This document shows positions 49,283 through 58,876 of a stretch of DNA of 64,000 nt, one piece after another. Position numbers and translations under genes: made by a program. Position 1 is the stretch's first letter. Every line of letters begins with the position of its first letter. The notes beneath the pieces were generated by a model. The model was not told the DNA's origin. It ran no database searches and saw nothing but the letters and a program-made list of their open reading frames with translations. The DNA is from Affinibrenneria salicis (lineage in GTDB: Bacteria; Pseudomonadota; Gammaproteobacteria; Enterobacterales; Enterobacteriaceae): NCBI RefSeq assembly GCF_008710095.1, contig NZ_VYKJ01000017.1, positions 24,896 to 88,895 on the forward strand, read 5' to 3'.

Positions 49283-50463
49283 ACAATGTTGAGCATCATT
49301 CCCTCTGGCGCTGGATATGCGTGCGCATCCTGGCGCTGGCGATCGGCTCGGTTATCGTCATCGCATTGTGTATGTGGCTGCGCTTCGCCATTCAGAATAT
49401 CTGGGTGCTTCATCGCATGCCGGTCGCACTGCGGCAAGAATTTGAGCTGCTGCTTCAGAATCCTGATATTAACCTGGCCCGCTTTCACCAGATCGTCGAT
49501 AGCTGGTGGGGGGTTCGCTATTCGGATCCTTCGATAACCTCCGCCGACTGGATTTTGGTCGGCGTATTAGTGGTGGTCATGATCCCCTTTATTGTGTTTA
49601 TGGGGTTAAAAACGGCGCGCCCGCTTTCCGTCCAGTTCAGCCGGCTGGCCGCGGCTTCCGAAGCGGTGACCCGGGGCGAATTCGGCATGCAGGCCGAACT
49701 GGTGCAAAAAACGCCGACGGAAATGGCCCGCTTCACCCGGGATTTCAATGCCATGACCCAGCAACTGGCGCGTTATGAACGTGAGCTGCGGGCATCGCAT
49801 GTGGCGATGGCGCATGAATTGCGTTCGCCGCTGACTGCGGCAATCGGGCGACTGCAGGGAATGCTTGACGGCGTATTCCAGGCCGATCCGCAACAGCTCG
49901 GGATGGTGATGAAGCAGCTGCAGCATCTGAATCGTCTCATTGAAGAACTGCACCTGCTGTCGCTGGCCGAGGCGGGCAGGCTGGTGCTGGAGCGTCGTGA
50001 GCTGAACCTGACGGAACTGCTGCGGGAACGTGTCGCCTGGCTCAAGCCTCAGACAGAACAAGCCGGCATGTCTATCCGCATTGTGGCAGATGAGTTCTGC
50101 ATGTATACGGGCGATGCTTTCCGCCTCGGACAGGTTTTTACCGTCCTGATGGAAAACGCGCTGCGCTATGCCGGTGAGGGTAAACAACTGACGATAGCGA
50201 TACGGCGCGGAGACAACGGTTACGACATCGACTTTCAGGATAACGGCCCCGGCGTGGATGCGGACTTCTTATCCGACATGTTTGAGCGTTTTAGCCGGGC
50301 GGACTCTTCACGAGCCCGCCATTCCGGCGGCAGCGGCCTTGGTCTGTCGATCGCGCGCGCTATCTGTATGGCCCATGGCGGAAGCATCAGCGCCAGTTTG
50401 CCGGCGGAGAAGGGACTGCTGATTACGCTGCGCCTGCCTAAAGCCAGTCAGTCGGAACGGTAA
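49279..50463 (+). CDS. Sensor histidine kinase
   Basis: A 394-residue membrane kinase: two membrane segments (ILALAIGSVIVIALCMW and WILVGVLVVVMIPFIVFM) flank a short periplasmic region of about 50 residues. A HAMP domain (RLAAASEAVTRGEFGM) and HisKA with His179 (AHELRSPLTA) follow, then HATPase with N box (MENALRYAG), G1 (DNGPGVD) and G2 (GGSGLGLSIA). It is an AdeS/BaeS-like partner of the upstream regulator. Confidence 0.93.
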   Translation: MNNVEHHSLWRWICVRILALAIGSVIVIALCMWLRFAIQNIWVLHRMPVALRQEFELLLQNPDINLARFHQIVDSWWGVRYSDPSITSADWILVGVLVVVMIPFIVFMGLKTARPLSVQFSRLAAASEAVTRGEFGMQAELVQKTPTEMARFTRDFNAMTQQLARYERELRASHVAMAHELRSPLTAAIGRLQGMLDGVFQADPQQLGMVMKQLQHLNRLIEELHLLSLAEAGRLVLERRELNLTELLRERVAWLKPQTEQAGMSIRIVADEFCMYTGDAFRLGQVFTVLMENALRYAGEGKQLTIAIRRGDNGYDIDFQDNGPGVDADFLSDMFERFSRADSSRARHSGGSGLGLSIARAICMAHGGSISASLPAEKGLLITLRLPKASQSER

Positions 50464-50556
50464 AATTATCGCTCTTGATTATTTCTTGACGAAACATACA
50501 AGGAATCTCGACATTCAGTGCGTTAAATGACGCTATCTTGGTTTAGGAAACGCGTC

Positions 50557-51699
50557 ATGTCAGAAAATTACGCCACTCATGCGCGCCATGCGCTGCATCA
50601 GCTTATTGTGCCGATTCGTCATTTTAAGCTGTCGCCTGCTCTGTCTCTGTTGTGCCTCGCGCCGCTGCTGCTTGCCGGCTGTCGCGACGCCGAGCCGCAG
50701 CATAATGTACCGCCCCGTCCGGTACGCTATGTCACGGCGCCTCAGCCCTCAGCCGGCATACCTTCGGTCCGCATCGGGGAAATCCGCGCCCATGATGAAA
50801 TCTCTCTGGGATTCCGGCTTGATGGCCGGATGCTCTCGCGACAGGCTGACGTGGGCCAACGCGTCACCAAAGGGCAGGTGCTGGCCGCGCTGGAGAGCGA
50901 TACGGGGCGTAATCAGCTTAGCAGCGCGCGGGCTGAACTGGATAGCGCCCGCGCGGCGGAGCGCGTGGCGGCGTTAACCCTCAACCGCATGAAGTCGCTG
51001 ATGCCATCCGGCGCCATTGCGCGGGTGCAACTGGATACCGCCACCTCGGACTGGCAGTCAGCCGTCTCGCGCCGACAGAGCAGCGAAGCGGCGCTGAAAA
51101 ATGCGCAGGATAATCTGGCATGGACCCAGCTTACCGCGCCGCAGTCCGGCGTGATCACCCAGGTCAGCGCCTCTGCCGGCCAGGTGGTCAGCGCGGGACA
51201 AGCTGTCTTTACTCTCGCCGCCAATAATGGACGCGATGCGGTATTCGATGTCGCCGATCCGCAAGCGCTGGATCGCAACCGGAGCGGGCGCTTTACTATT
51301 TCTCTTCTCTCCGAACCCTCTGTGCAGGTCACCGGTCTGCTGCGCGATATCAGTCCGCAGGCCGACGCTCAGACCCGCACCTGGCGGGTGCGCATCGCGC
51401 TTGATAACCCGCCGGAGGCGATGGCGCTGGGCGCCAGCGTACAGGGCGAAATGCCGTTATCCGGGCCAGGAATGATCGCCATTCCCGCTTCAGCGCTGAC
51501 CCAAACCGGCGACAGCGCGGCGGTATTCGTGGTGGACAATAGCCGGCAGCTTCATCTGCGACCCGTGTCGCCCGGGAAGTATACCGCCTCGACGGTGTTC
51601 ATCAGCCGCGGTGTTCAGCCGGGGGAAAAGGTGGTTACGGCGGGCGTCAGCAAACTGCGGGAAGGTGAAACGGTCACTCTCGGGGAGGAAGCGAAATGA
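50557..51699 (+). CDS. RND efflux periplasmic adaptor lipoprotein
   Basis: A 380-residue membrane-fusion protein. The start ATG 50557 (MSENYATHARHA) follows TAGGAAA; an earlier in-frame ATG at 50527 has no ribosome site. The signal anchor ends in lipobox LLLAGC. The biotinyl-lipoyl-like halves (DVGQRVTKGQVLAALES; QSGVITQVSASAGQVVSAGQ), alpha-hairpin and beta-barrel domains follow the RND adaptor order. The stop overlaps the pump gene by 4 bp. Confidence 0.92.
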   Translation: MSENYATHARHALHQLIVPIRHFKLSPALSLLCLAPLLLAGCRDAEPQHNVPPRPVRYVTAPQPSAGIPSVRIGEIRAHDEISLGFRLDGRMLSRQADVGQRVTKGQVLAALESDTGRNQLSSARAELDSARAAERVAALTLNRMKSLMPSGAIARVQLDTATSDWQSAVSRRQSSEAALKNAQDNLAWTQLTAPQSGVITQVSASAGQVVSAGQAVFTLAANNGRDAVFDVADPQALDRNRSGRFTISLLSEPSVQVTGLLRDISPQADAQTRTWRVRIALDNPPEAMALGASVQGEMPLSGPGMIAIPASALTQTGDSAAVFVVDNSRQLHLRPVSPGKYTASTVFISRGVQPGEKVVTAGVSKLREGETVTLGEEAK

Positions 51700-54600
51700 A
51701 GGCTGCCGATCTGAAATCGTCATTTAACCTCTCCGCATGGGCGCTGAAGAATCAGCAACTGGTGACTTTTTTTATGCTGCTGATCATGGCCGCGGGCGTT
51801 ATCAGCTATCAACAGCTGCCGCGCAATGAAGATCCGGCCTTTACGATTAAAACCGCGGTCGTATCTACTCAATGGTCCGGCGCGACCATCGGCGATACCG
51901 TTAACCTGGTGACGGACACGCTGGAAAAGAAACTGCAGGAAACGCCTTACCTCGATTACGTTGAAAGTGAAACCCGGGCCGGTCAGTCGATCATCTTTGT
52001 CAATCTCAGGGACGATACGCCGCCGGAAAAGGTGCCGGATATCTGGTATCAGGTACGCAAAAAAATGCAGGATATCGCCGCCTCGCTGCCGCAAGGCGTT
52101 CAGGGTCCCGCGGTGAATGACGAGTTTGATGATACCTTCGGCACGATTTACGGTTTTACCGCCGAGGGTTTTACGCCGCGCGAGCTGCGCGACCGGGTTG
52201 ACGATGTCCGGCTTAGTCTGATGATGTTGCCGGATATCGGCAAAATCAGTCTGCTGGGCGAACAGGAAGAACAGCTGGTCATCGCATTTTCTCCCCGCAA
52301 ACTTGCCGGGATGGGGTTGGATCTGCAACAGGTGACCGATGCGCTTAAGGCGCAGAACGAGGTTGTGCCGGCCGGGACGATGAGAACCGATCGCGAGAAT
52401 ATCGCGTTACGGGTCAGCGGCGCGCTGGGGTCGGCGGACAGTCTGCGCGCCGTTACTCTGCATATCGACGGACACTACATTCCGTTAACCGATATCGCCA
52501 CCGTCAGTCTTCAGCGCGCGGAGCCGCCGGCGCCGGTGTTCAAGGTTAATGGTCAACCGGCCATCGGGCTGGCCGTTTCAATGGCGCCGACCGGCAATAT
52601 GCTGCGCTTTGGCGAAGCGATTAACGCGCGGATGGCGGAGATACAGGCACAGTTGCCGCACGGCATCGAGGTGACTAACGTTGCCGATCAGTCCGCCGTT
52701 GTGAAACAGGCCGTGAGCGGTTTTGTCCGGGTACTGATCGAAGCGGTGGTGATTGTGCTGGCGGTATCGTTCGTTTCGCTGGGAATGCGGGCCGGGCTGG
52801 TGGTGGCGGCCGCGATTCCGTTGGTGCTGGCGATGACCTTCGCCTGCATGATGCTGGCGGGGATCGGTCTGCAGCGTATCTCGCTGGGCGCTTTGATTAT
52901 CGCGCTCGGGCTGCTGGTGGATGACGCCATGATCACGGTAGAAACCATGGTGGCCCGTCTTGAGGCCGGCGATAATCGCTGGCGCGCAGCGACCTGCGCG
53001 TTTGAAACCACGGCCTTTCCGATGCTCACCGGCACGCTGGTCATGATTGCCGGTTTTATTCCGGTTGGTTTTGCCGCTTCCAGCGCCGGCGAGTACTGTT
53101 TTTCCCTGTTTGCCGTCGTACTGATAGCCTTGCTCTGCTCATGGGTGGTGGCCATCCTTTTCTCGCCGCTTACCGGGACCTGGCTCTTACCCCACACGCT
53201 AAAATCCCACGCCGGTGAAAAGGGGCGTCAGCCGGGGCGGTTGATGCGTTTTTATCGTCGCCTGCTGAATCTGGTGCTTGGCCACCGGCTGGCCACGCTC
53301 GGTCTGGCGCTGGCGGTGTTTGCGCTGTCGGTCTTCGGCACCACCTTTATGCAGGGCGAATTTTTCCCGTCCTCCGATCGTCCCGAGCTGCTGGTCAGTC
53401 TTTCTCTGCCGGCTAATAGCTCGCAGTCGGAAACCGAACGGCAGACCGACCGGCTTGAAAAAGCGCTGGCGGGCAATGAAAACATCGATCATTACTCGAC
53501 CTATGTGGGCACCGGCGCAATACGATTCTATCTCCCGATGGATGTGTTGTCGGACAATGAAAATATTGCGCAGTTAGTCGTGGTGGCTAAAAATCTGGCG
53601 GCCCGCGATCGGCTAATACAGCAGTTGAACGAGATAATGTCCCGTGAGTTTAGCGATATCACTACGCGGGTGTCGCCGCTGGAATTGGGGCCGCCGGTGG
53701 GCTGGCCGGTGAAATATCGCGTCAGCGGCCCGGATTACCAAACGGTGCGCGAGCTTGCCCGAATGCTGGCGGCCGCCATCGGGAAAAACTCTGCGGCGCG
53801 TGAAGTGAATTTAACGGCCGGCGAGCCTGAACGGGTCATTACGCTGCGGGTGAATCAGACCGAAGCGCGTGCGGCGGGCGTCTCTTCGACCACGCTGGCG
53901 GAAACGCTGAATACCGTCTGGTCCGGCAGCGTAATGACCACCGTTCGCGATCACAACCGGCTGGTTGACGTGGTGCTGCGAGGCAATGATGCCGAGCGGC
54001 TGGATACCGGCAGCATTCAGTCTCTGATGCTGACCACGTCCGGCGGGCAAAAAGTGCCGTTAAGTCGCGTGGCCACACCGGTCTGGGATGTGGACGACCC
54101 GGTGATTTGGCGGCGTCAGCGGCTGCCTTTTATCACGGTTCAAACGGATCTGGCGCCCGGTATGCGCGCCGAAGCCGTATCGCAGGCTCTGCTGCCCACT
54201 GTTAATGCGCTGCGAGCCGATCTACCGCCGGGTTATGGCATTGAGGAAGGCGGCACGGTAGCCGAATCCGACAGAGGCAACAGTTCTGTGTACACCGTAT
54301 TGCCGGTTACGCTTTTCGCCATGCTTATTCTGCTTATGATCCAGCTGCAGAAGTTTACGCGAATGCTGCTGGCATTGCTGATGGCGCCTTTTGGCCTGCC
54401 GGGTATTGTCGCGGCCATGCTGCCGACAGGTACGCCGATGGGCTTTGTCGCATTGCTTGGCATTATCGCGCTGGCCGGGATGATCATCCGTAACGCGGTG
54501 ATTCTTATTAGCGAAGTGGACAGCAATACGCAGCAGGGACTGGAACGCGAAGAGGCGATCATAAAAGCCTCGCAACACCGCGCCAGACCGATACTGTTGA

Positions 54601-54785
54601 CCGCCTGCGCCGCTATTCTGGGGATGATCCCGATTTCACATCAGGTCTTCTGGGGGCCGATGGCTTACGCTATTATCGGCGGATTAATGGTTGCCACGCT
54701 GGTGACGCTGACGGTATTACCGGCATCGCTCAGTCTCGTTATGCAGTTCGAAAAACCGGCGCAGCGCGAGCCGGAAATGGAATAG
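51696..54785 (+). CDS. RND-family efflux pump permease
   Basis: A 1,029-residue inner-membrane proton-driven pump with 12 membrane segments and two large periplasmic loops. The Asp pair of the proton relay is in ALGLLVDDAMITVE. The GxxxGxxL-like start (ALKNQQLVTFFMLLIMAAGV) and second-half RNAVILISEVD are typical. The sequence is nearer the TriC/MexK-type group than AcrB, a guess from recalled motifs. No outer-membrane factor gene follows, so it would rely on TolC. Confidence 0.92.
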   Translation: MKAADLKSSFNLSAWALKNQQLVTFFMLLIMAAGVISYQQLPRNEDPAFTIKTAVVSTQWSGATIGDTVNLVTDTLEKKLQETPYLDYVESETRAGQSIIFVNLRDDTPPEKVPDIWYQVRKKMQDIAASLPQGVQGPAVNDEFDDTFGTIYGFTAEGFTPRELRDRVDDVRLSLMMLPDIGKISLLGEQEEQLVIAFSPRKLAGMGLDLQQVTDALKAQNEVVPAGTMRTDRENIALRVSGALGSADSLRAVTLHIDGHYIPLTDIATVSLQRAEPPAPVFKVNGQPAIGLAVSMAPTGNMLRFGEAINARMAEIQAQLPHGIEVTNVADQSAVVKQAVSGFVRVLIEAVVIVLAVSFVSLGMRAGLVVAAAIPLVLAMTFACMMLAGIGLQRISLGALIIALGLLVDDAMITVETMVARLEAGDNRWRAATCAFETTAFPMLTGTLVMIAGFIPVGFAASSAGEYCFSLFAVVLIALLCSWVVAILFSPLTGTWLLPHTLKSHAGEKGRQPGRLMRFYRRLLNLVLGHRLATLGLALAVFALSVFGTTFMQGEFFPSSDRPELLVSLSLPANSSQSETERQTDRLEKALAGNENIDHYSTYVGTGAIRFYLPMDVLSDNENIAQLVVVAKNLAARDRLIQQLNEIMSREFSDITTRVSPLELGPPVGWPVKYRVSGPDYQTVRELARMLAAAIGKNSAAREVNLTAGEPERVITLRVNQTEARAAGVSSTTLAETLNTVWSGSVMTTVRDHNRLVDVVLRGNDAERLDTGSIQSLMLTTSGGQKVPLSRVATPVWDVDDPVIWRRQRLPFITVQTDLAPGMRAEAVSQALLPTVNALRADLPPGYGIEEGGTVAESDRGNSSVYTVLPVTLFAMLILLMIQLQKFTRMLLALLMAPFGLPGIVAAMLPTGTPMGFVALLGIIALAGMIIRNAVILISEVDSNTQQGLEREEAIIKASQHRARPILLTACAAILGMIPISHQVFWGPMAYAIIGGLMVATLVTLTVLPASLSLVMQFEKPAQREPEME

Positions 54786-54931
54786 TCTACTGTGGCGCAC
54801 CGCTTGTTTCCTCCTGCGGCTGGGGCGCCATAGCTCGCCGGACTGGGCTACCGGAGGCTATGGCGGGCTGTTATACTGGGCTTCTCATGGAGATGTCCTG
54901 ATTATTACAGCTGGAACAGAGAGTTATCGCT

Positions 54932-55495
54932 ATGTTTAAGGTTAACCGCGCCCCCGTCGTCCGTACCGGCGTCATCATCGTCTGCACGTTATTCGGCCTG
55001 TATGCCTACACTTTTGCGATGGCGCGCTGGGGGCACGGTACGCCGCCGGCCGCCGCCGCTGCCGGGCAGCAGGCTGACCAGATTCTGGTTCATAAAGCCG
55101 AGCGCAGCCTGTTGCTGATGAAAGACGGGCAAATCCTTGCCCGCTATCCCATCGCGTTGGGCCGGGCGGCGGACCATGGAGCGAAAAGCCGCGACGGAGA
55201 CAAGAAAACGCCGGAAGGCAACTACACCATCGACTGGCGTAATGATCATTCGCGTTTCAATCTTAGTCTGCATATTTCCTACCCGGATATCCACGATCGG
55301 CAGCGCGCAGAGGCCGCCGGTTATAAAACGGGCGGCAATATCATGATCCATGGAATGCCCAACGGCTGGCAGTGGCTGGCGCCGTTATTTCAGAGGCTGG
55401 ACTGGACCGATGGCTGTATCGCCGTGACAAATGCGGAAATGCGCGATATCTGGTCCAGAGTGCCGGTTGGAACACCCATTCGTATTGAACCATAA
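54932..55495 (+). CDS. L,D-transpeptidase family protein (YkuD domain)
   Basis: A 187-residue protein with an N-terminal membrane anchor (VVRTGVIIVCTLFGLYAYTFA) and a periplasmic YkuD domain: ILVHKAERSLLLMKDGQILARYPIALG, catalytic His140 (IMIHGMPNGW) and Cys162 (DWTDGCIAVTN). Such enzymes link or unlink peptidoglycan or lipoprotein cross-links; YafK-like hydrolases share this compact layout. It is a single gene behind its own leader. Exact reaction not predictable. Confidence 0.88.
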   Translation: MFKVNRAPVVRTGVIIVCTLFGLYAYTFAMARWGHGTPPAAAAAGQQADQILVHKAERSLLLMKDGQILARYPIALGRAADHGAKSRDGDKKTPEGNYTIDWRNDHSRFNLSLHISYPDIHDRQRAEAAGYKTGGNIMIHGMPNGWQWLAPLFQRLDWTDGCIAVTNAEMRDIWSRVPVGTPIRIEP

Positions 55496-55854
55496 CCCGG
55501 ACTGGCGACAAGCAATATTGCACGACGCCGCACTATAGCGTATGCAGGCCGGGATTACCGACGCATCAATGTATAATGGCGGCAGCCAGGCTGCTGCATT
55601 GGGGATTCATCGCCAATGCTTTATAACGTCGGGGCGATGGTGGCGCGCCTCGTTGTTTCTACCGTACACATATACCGCTAAATAATACGCGGCGCGGACA
55701 AAATGCGATCGTTTTATCCTGCGCCTTTCTTCTTGTCGCCAACTCACAGTACACTGGGCTGGTGGAGGTTTACCGTTTGAGGGAGTAAGCAGCGGAAAGG
55801 GGATGCATGAGTTCTCCTTTGATTGCCATGTTTTTGCCAGTGGATTAACTGCCT
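55496..55854. other. Intergenic region, no supported gene
   Basis: About 360 bp between the transpeptidase and DUF3750 genes. A plus-strand frame beginning at 55803 is just an out-of-frame shadow of the following gene. No clear promoter, terminator or repeat was seen. Confidence 0.5.
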
Positions 55855-56628
55855 ATGAATTACCTCAAAACGTTAATTATCGGTTTTATCTGTGTACTGC
55901 TGCTGTCATTGGGGCAGAGTCTGGCCCGTGCCGCGTGGAACGGCGAGGTATTTACCGGCCAGGGCTGGTGGTCTTCCCGACGCGACTCCGCCGGCATTGC
56001 GCCGGATCCGCGCCAGGCGCGCGAGATCGCGATCGTGCAAGTCTATGCCGCACCTACTTATGGCTGGCGCGGTCTGGTGGCGGTTCATCCCTGGATCATC
56101 TTCAAGAAGGCTGGCGAAACCCGCTATAGCCGGTACGAGGTCACCCGTTGGGGCAGCGATAACGTCGTTCGTCTTAATCGTGCGCCGGCCGATGCCTTCT
56201 GGTTTGGCGCTCGGCCGCGTTTGCTGGCGGATCATCGCGGCGCCAGCGCCGCAGCGATGATTCCGCAGATTGAGGCCGCCATTAATAACTATCCCTGGCC
56301 GCAGACCTACCGCGCCTGGCCCGGTCCGAACAGCAACACCTTTATCGCGCATATCGGCAGAGAGGTACCGGCGTTGAAGCTGGATCTGCCGGCCAATGCC
56401 ATCGGCAAGGATTACCGCCCGCTGCTGCGTCCGGTCGGCTTGCCGCCTTCGGGCAAGGGCGTACAGGTCTCGCTGCTGGGGGTGTTGGGCCTGACCCTCG
56501 GCGCGGAAGAGGGGGTTGAGGTCAATATATTAAGCGCCAGTATCGGCGTGGATTTTAACCCGCCGGCGCTGCGCTTGCCTTTTATCGGCCGACTCGGCTA
56601 CGACAATGTGCGCAAAGATGAAAGCTGA
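55855..56628 (+). CDS. DUF3750 family protein
   Basis: A 257-residue protein with a signal peptide or anchor (LKTLIIGFICVLLLSLGQSLARA) and a DUF3750 domain: AIVQVYAAPTYGWRGLVAVHPWIIFKKA-type start, the RAWPGPNSNTFIAHIGREVP block, LLRPVGLPPSGKGVQVSLLGVLG and the C-terminal PALRLPFIGRLG. The family function is unknown; it is exported. It ends the GC-rich backbone; DNA beyond is atypical. Confidence 0.85.
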   Translation: MNYLKTLIIGFICVLLLSLGQSLARAAWNGEVFTGQGWWSSRRDSAGIAPDPRQAREIAIVQVYAAPTYGWRGLVAVHPWIIFKKAGETRYSRYEVTRWGSDNVVRLNRAPADAFWFGARPRLLADHRGASAAAMIPQIEAAINNYPWPQTYRAWPGPNSNTFIAHIGREVPALKLDLPANAIGKDYRPLLRPVGLPPSGKGVQVSLLGVLGLTLGAEEGVEVNILSASIGVDFNPPALRLPFIGRLGYDNVRKDES

Positions 56629-57012
56629 TCGCCCGCGACTGAACGCCGTCTGGCGCGGCCTTTATCGTCATCGGGCGCTGTAGCGTAGCCTCACGTCGTG
56701 ACTTTTCCTGTCCGCACTCTCTGCCTCATAACAACACGCCGGCATTGCTTGTTTTTATGGCGGCAACCCGTAACGGGAACGCCATTTATCTGCGGCTCCA
56801 GCGCGGCTTTCGCGGGCGGTAAGGCGTCCGCAAGCAACTCTGTGCGACCTGGCGTAGCCAGACGCAGCGGACGGGTAGCAGGCCGTTCAGCGTAGGCCGT
56901 CAGACCGACAGCCTTTATGGGGTTGACCCTGATGTTGACTGAGGCAGCAAGAGAATATACGGGTGTAGCAATAGATAAAAATAGTCGGGTAGATAACGTG
57001 GGCTCACCCGGC
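56629..57012. other. Boundary region before the Rhs-associated array
   Basis: About 380 bp between the DUF3750 gene and the first orphan immunity gene. A frame at 56698-56895 encodes a Gly/Ser/Arg-rich stretch (ICGSSAAFAGGKASASNS) faintly like PAAR-type repeats but too short to assign. The composition drops in GC from about 56930 onward, marking the start of foreign DNA. Confidence 0.45.
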
Positions 57013-57450
57013 TTAAAATAAAACGCTTGTTAAGATATTATCTACAAGCTCAAAACCAGATACACCCATCGTTGTATAATTAGGATATTCAGCAACATGA
57101 ATACGCCTAATTTCCTCTTCACCGTTATAGAGACCACCTGCGTAATTGAATATTCTCAATTGTTTTTTTTCTTCACTTAAATCAGCATGTCCAATAATCT
57201 TCCATAGACCATTACTCATTTTTTGATTACCTGTAAATATAACTTTTGTCGTGTTACCGAATTCCTCAACGGACATCGGGTTTAAAATACCATCATTAAT
57301 AAAATATTCATTATCTTGTATAAATAGTACGCAAAAAGCGATTATCTGCTTAAACTTCCCTTTTGGTGAAAAAATAATCTGGCATATGGCATATTTCCCA
57401 TTACTCAATAGGATGGAAAAAATATCGCCTCCTTTATATTTCACTCTCAT
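57013..57450 (-). CDS. Orphan immunity protein, Imm26-like
   Basis: A 145-residue AT-rich gene. The N-terminus (VKYKGGDIFSILLSNGKYAICQIIF) has the pattern of Immunity protein 26 (Imm26), which starts with a GDIF.IPL..GKY motif. Imm26 genes occur downstream of polymorphic toxin C-termini. No toxin fragment sits upstream; a decayed ISAs1 transposase is adjacent instead. It probably is a displaced immunity cassette of the Rhs locus at the right edge, read in the same direction. Confidence 0.7.
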   Translation of the reverse strand: MRVKYKGGDIFSILLSNGKYAICQIIFSPKGKFKQIIAFCVLFIQDNEYFINDGILNPMSVEEFGNTTKVIFTGNQKMSNGLWKIIGHADLSEEKKQLRIFNYAGGLYNGEEEIRRIHVAEYPNYTTMGVSGFELVDNILTSVLF

Positions 57451-57603
57451 AAACTATTACCCTTCAAAATATAAAATCAATCATTTAATACCTTACCATC
57501 TCAATGGGGAAAATCACACTTTATTTATTGAAGCAGAGGACTTGTTTTTTATTTCACTGCTCTGATTTTCACTTGCCCTCCAAATCAGTGAAAAAGAGTA
57601 ACT

Positions 57604-57813
57604 ATGTTTAATTATATCAATAATATATCCTATTCACGATGCGATAAGAATAAAAAGCATGAAGTGATGGATGTTATTTTATTCACCGTTACTGCTGTGC
57701 TCAGTAATGTATCGGGATGGAAAGCCATACAGCAGTTCGGCGAGTGCCAACTCCCGTGGCTAAGACAGCATTCTCCTTTTGTTAACGGCATTCCCGGACG
57801 TCATTGTTGCTAA
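57604..57813 (+). pseudogene. ISAs1 family (H-repeat type) transposase N-terminal fragment
   Basis: A 69-residue fragment matching the N-terminus of ISAs1/H-repeat transposases: DKNKKHEVMDVILFTVTAVLSNVSGWKAIQQFGE then LPWLRQHSPFVNGIP. After NGIP the frame shifts (IVAK appears in another frame) and the rest of the gene is gone. H-repeats are classically associated with rhs loci in E. coli, which fits the nearby Rhs gene. Confidence 0.85.
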
Positions 57814-58078
57814 GTCGGACGGCATAGTAAATAAAATAGAATGTTACTCAACACAGGAATACGCCCCGCTCGCAAAACGCTATACTTAATCGCCGCCAGC
57901 CATGAACCATAAAGGCCGTTGGTCAGAGGGCCAGGATGCCGATCGTCATCATTGTAGCATGTGGAAGGGTGATTATTGATACTGAGATTAATCTCTGATG
58001 TTACACGTAATAAATAGCAGGTAAAATAGCGGAAGGATCTTTTAGATCTTTTTCGGATACTTACTAATGAGTTATTAA

Positions 58079-58408
58079 CTATTTTTCTTTAATTTGATAA
58101 TGGTTTGGATCTGACCATGATATAAATTTATATTTACCTTTATAAATTCCTTTTTCCTTATAAAAATCCATAACCGCGGATGGATACCAACCGTAACCAA
58201 AAGAGAATAACGCATCTGCGTTGACTAACTCTTTAATAAGATATAATTTCTCATTTTCATTTGATACAGTTTTAACCATAAATCCGTCAGAATGTAAAAA
58301 GCCAATAAGTTTCATTTTTTTTATTGAATCATCGCCTAATACTCTAAGTTTCAAAGTGTTTCCTGCAATGTCACTCACAATAATAGAGTTTTCTGGCACT
58401 ATATTCAT
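58079..58408 (-). CDS. Orphan immunity-like protein, unrecognised family
   Basis: A 109-residue AT-rich gene with a natural-looking composition (IVSDIAGNTLKLRVLGDDSIKKMKL, FGYGWYPSAVMDFYKEKG). No family recognised. Its ATG overlaps the stop of an upstream 45-codon frame (58405-58542). The sequence just upstream of the ATG in the same frame also reads sensibly (CYVNGEYI before MNIV), so this may be the C-terminal part of a frameshifted longer protein. The context suggests an immunity protein in the Rhs cassette array. Confidence 0.5.
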   Translation of the reverse strand: MNIVPENSIIVSDIAGNTLKLRVLGDDSIKKMKLIGFLHSDGFMVKTVSNENEKLYLIKELVNADALFSFGYGWYPSAVMDFYKEKGIYKGKYKFISWSDPNHYQIKEK

Positions 58409-58542
58409 AATATATTCACCGTTAACATAACAGGAATCGACGTAGACACAGAGTTTATAACCATTTTAGATACTCCATTAGATAGAAGCGGGTTAGCCCC
58501 TGGGAAATAATCATTGCCACTTAATGGGCTACGAGGTTGCAT
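58405..58542 (-). CDS. 45-codon frame upstream of orphan gene
   Basis: A short frame from ATG 58542 with GGGAT upstream: begins MQPRSPLSGNDYFPGANPLL. It ends by overlapping the next ATG (TTATGA). It may be the start of the same gene as 58079-58408, with a one-base slip at the A-run near 58465 (TCTAAAATGG on the minus strand). No similarity recognised. Confidence 0.4.
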   Translation of the reverse strand: MQPRSPLSGNDYFPGANPLLSNGVSKMVINSVSTSIPVMLTVNIL

Positions 58543-58639
58543 ATTAGTTATCCCTTCTTATCTTTATAATATTAAATCTATTTTTCAGAGGTCCCGGATT
58601 TAACCCCATTGTTCTTGTCAGGCAACAATGTTCAGATCC

Positions 58640-58765
58640 TTAAGCGAGGTTGTTTCCTTCAAATTGTGTCGGGATTAACCCGCGGTTGACAATATGCCGA
58701 CGGTGCCGATTATAATCAATTTCAAGCTTCTCCGCCATCTGTCCGGACTGAATTTGAAAGACATA
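58640..58765 (-). pseudogene. IS3-family transposase C-terminal remnant
   Basis: A short in-frame piece ending at TAA 58640-58642 reads MAEKLEIDYNRHRRH and GLIPTQFEGNNLA. This resembles the end of IS3-family integrase domains, where a (Y/D)YNxxRxHxxL pattern precedes xxPxxFE. The upstream part, including the catalytic DDE residues, is missing. Confidence 0.55.
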
Positions 58766-58876
58766 ACTCGCAGAAACATATGAACATAACTCATTGATAT
58801 AAATATAGAATGGGGATTTTTTCCGGTTATAAAATCCGACGCTGGTTTGCAGAAGAGAAACGCTTCTGCTACGGGG

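Noticed and set aside
56698..56895. PAAR-like Gly/Ser-rich 65-codon frame
   Set aside because: Too short, no start signal; similarity impression not strong enough to call.
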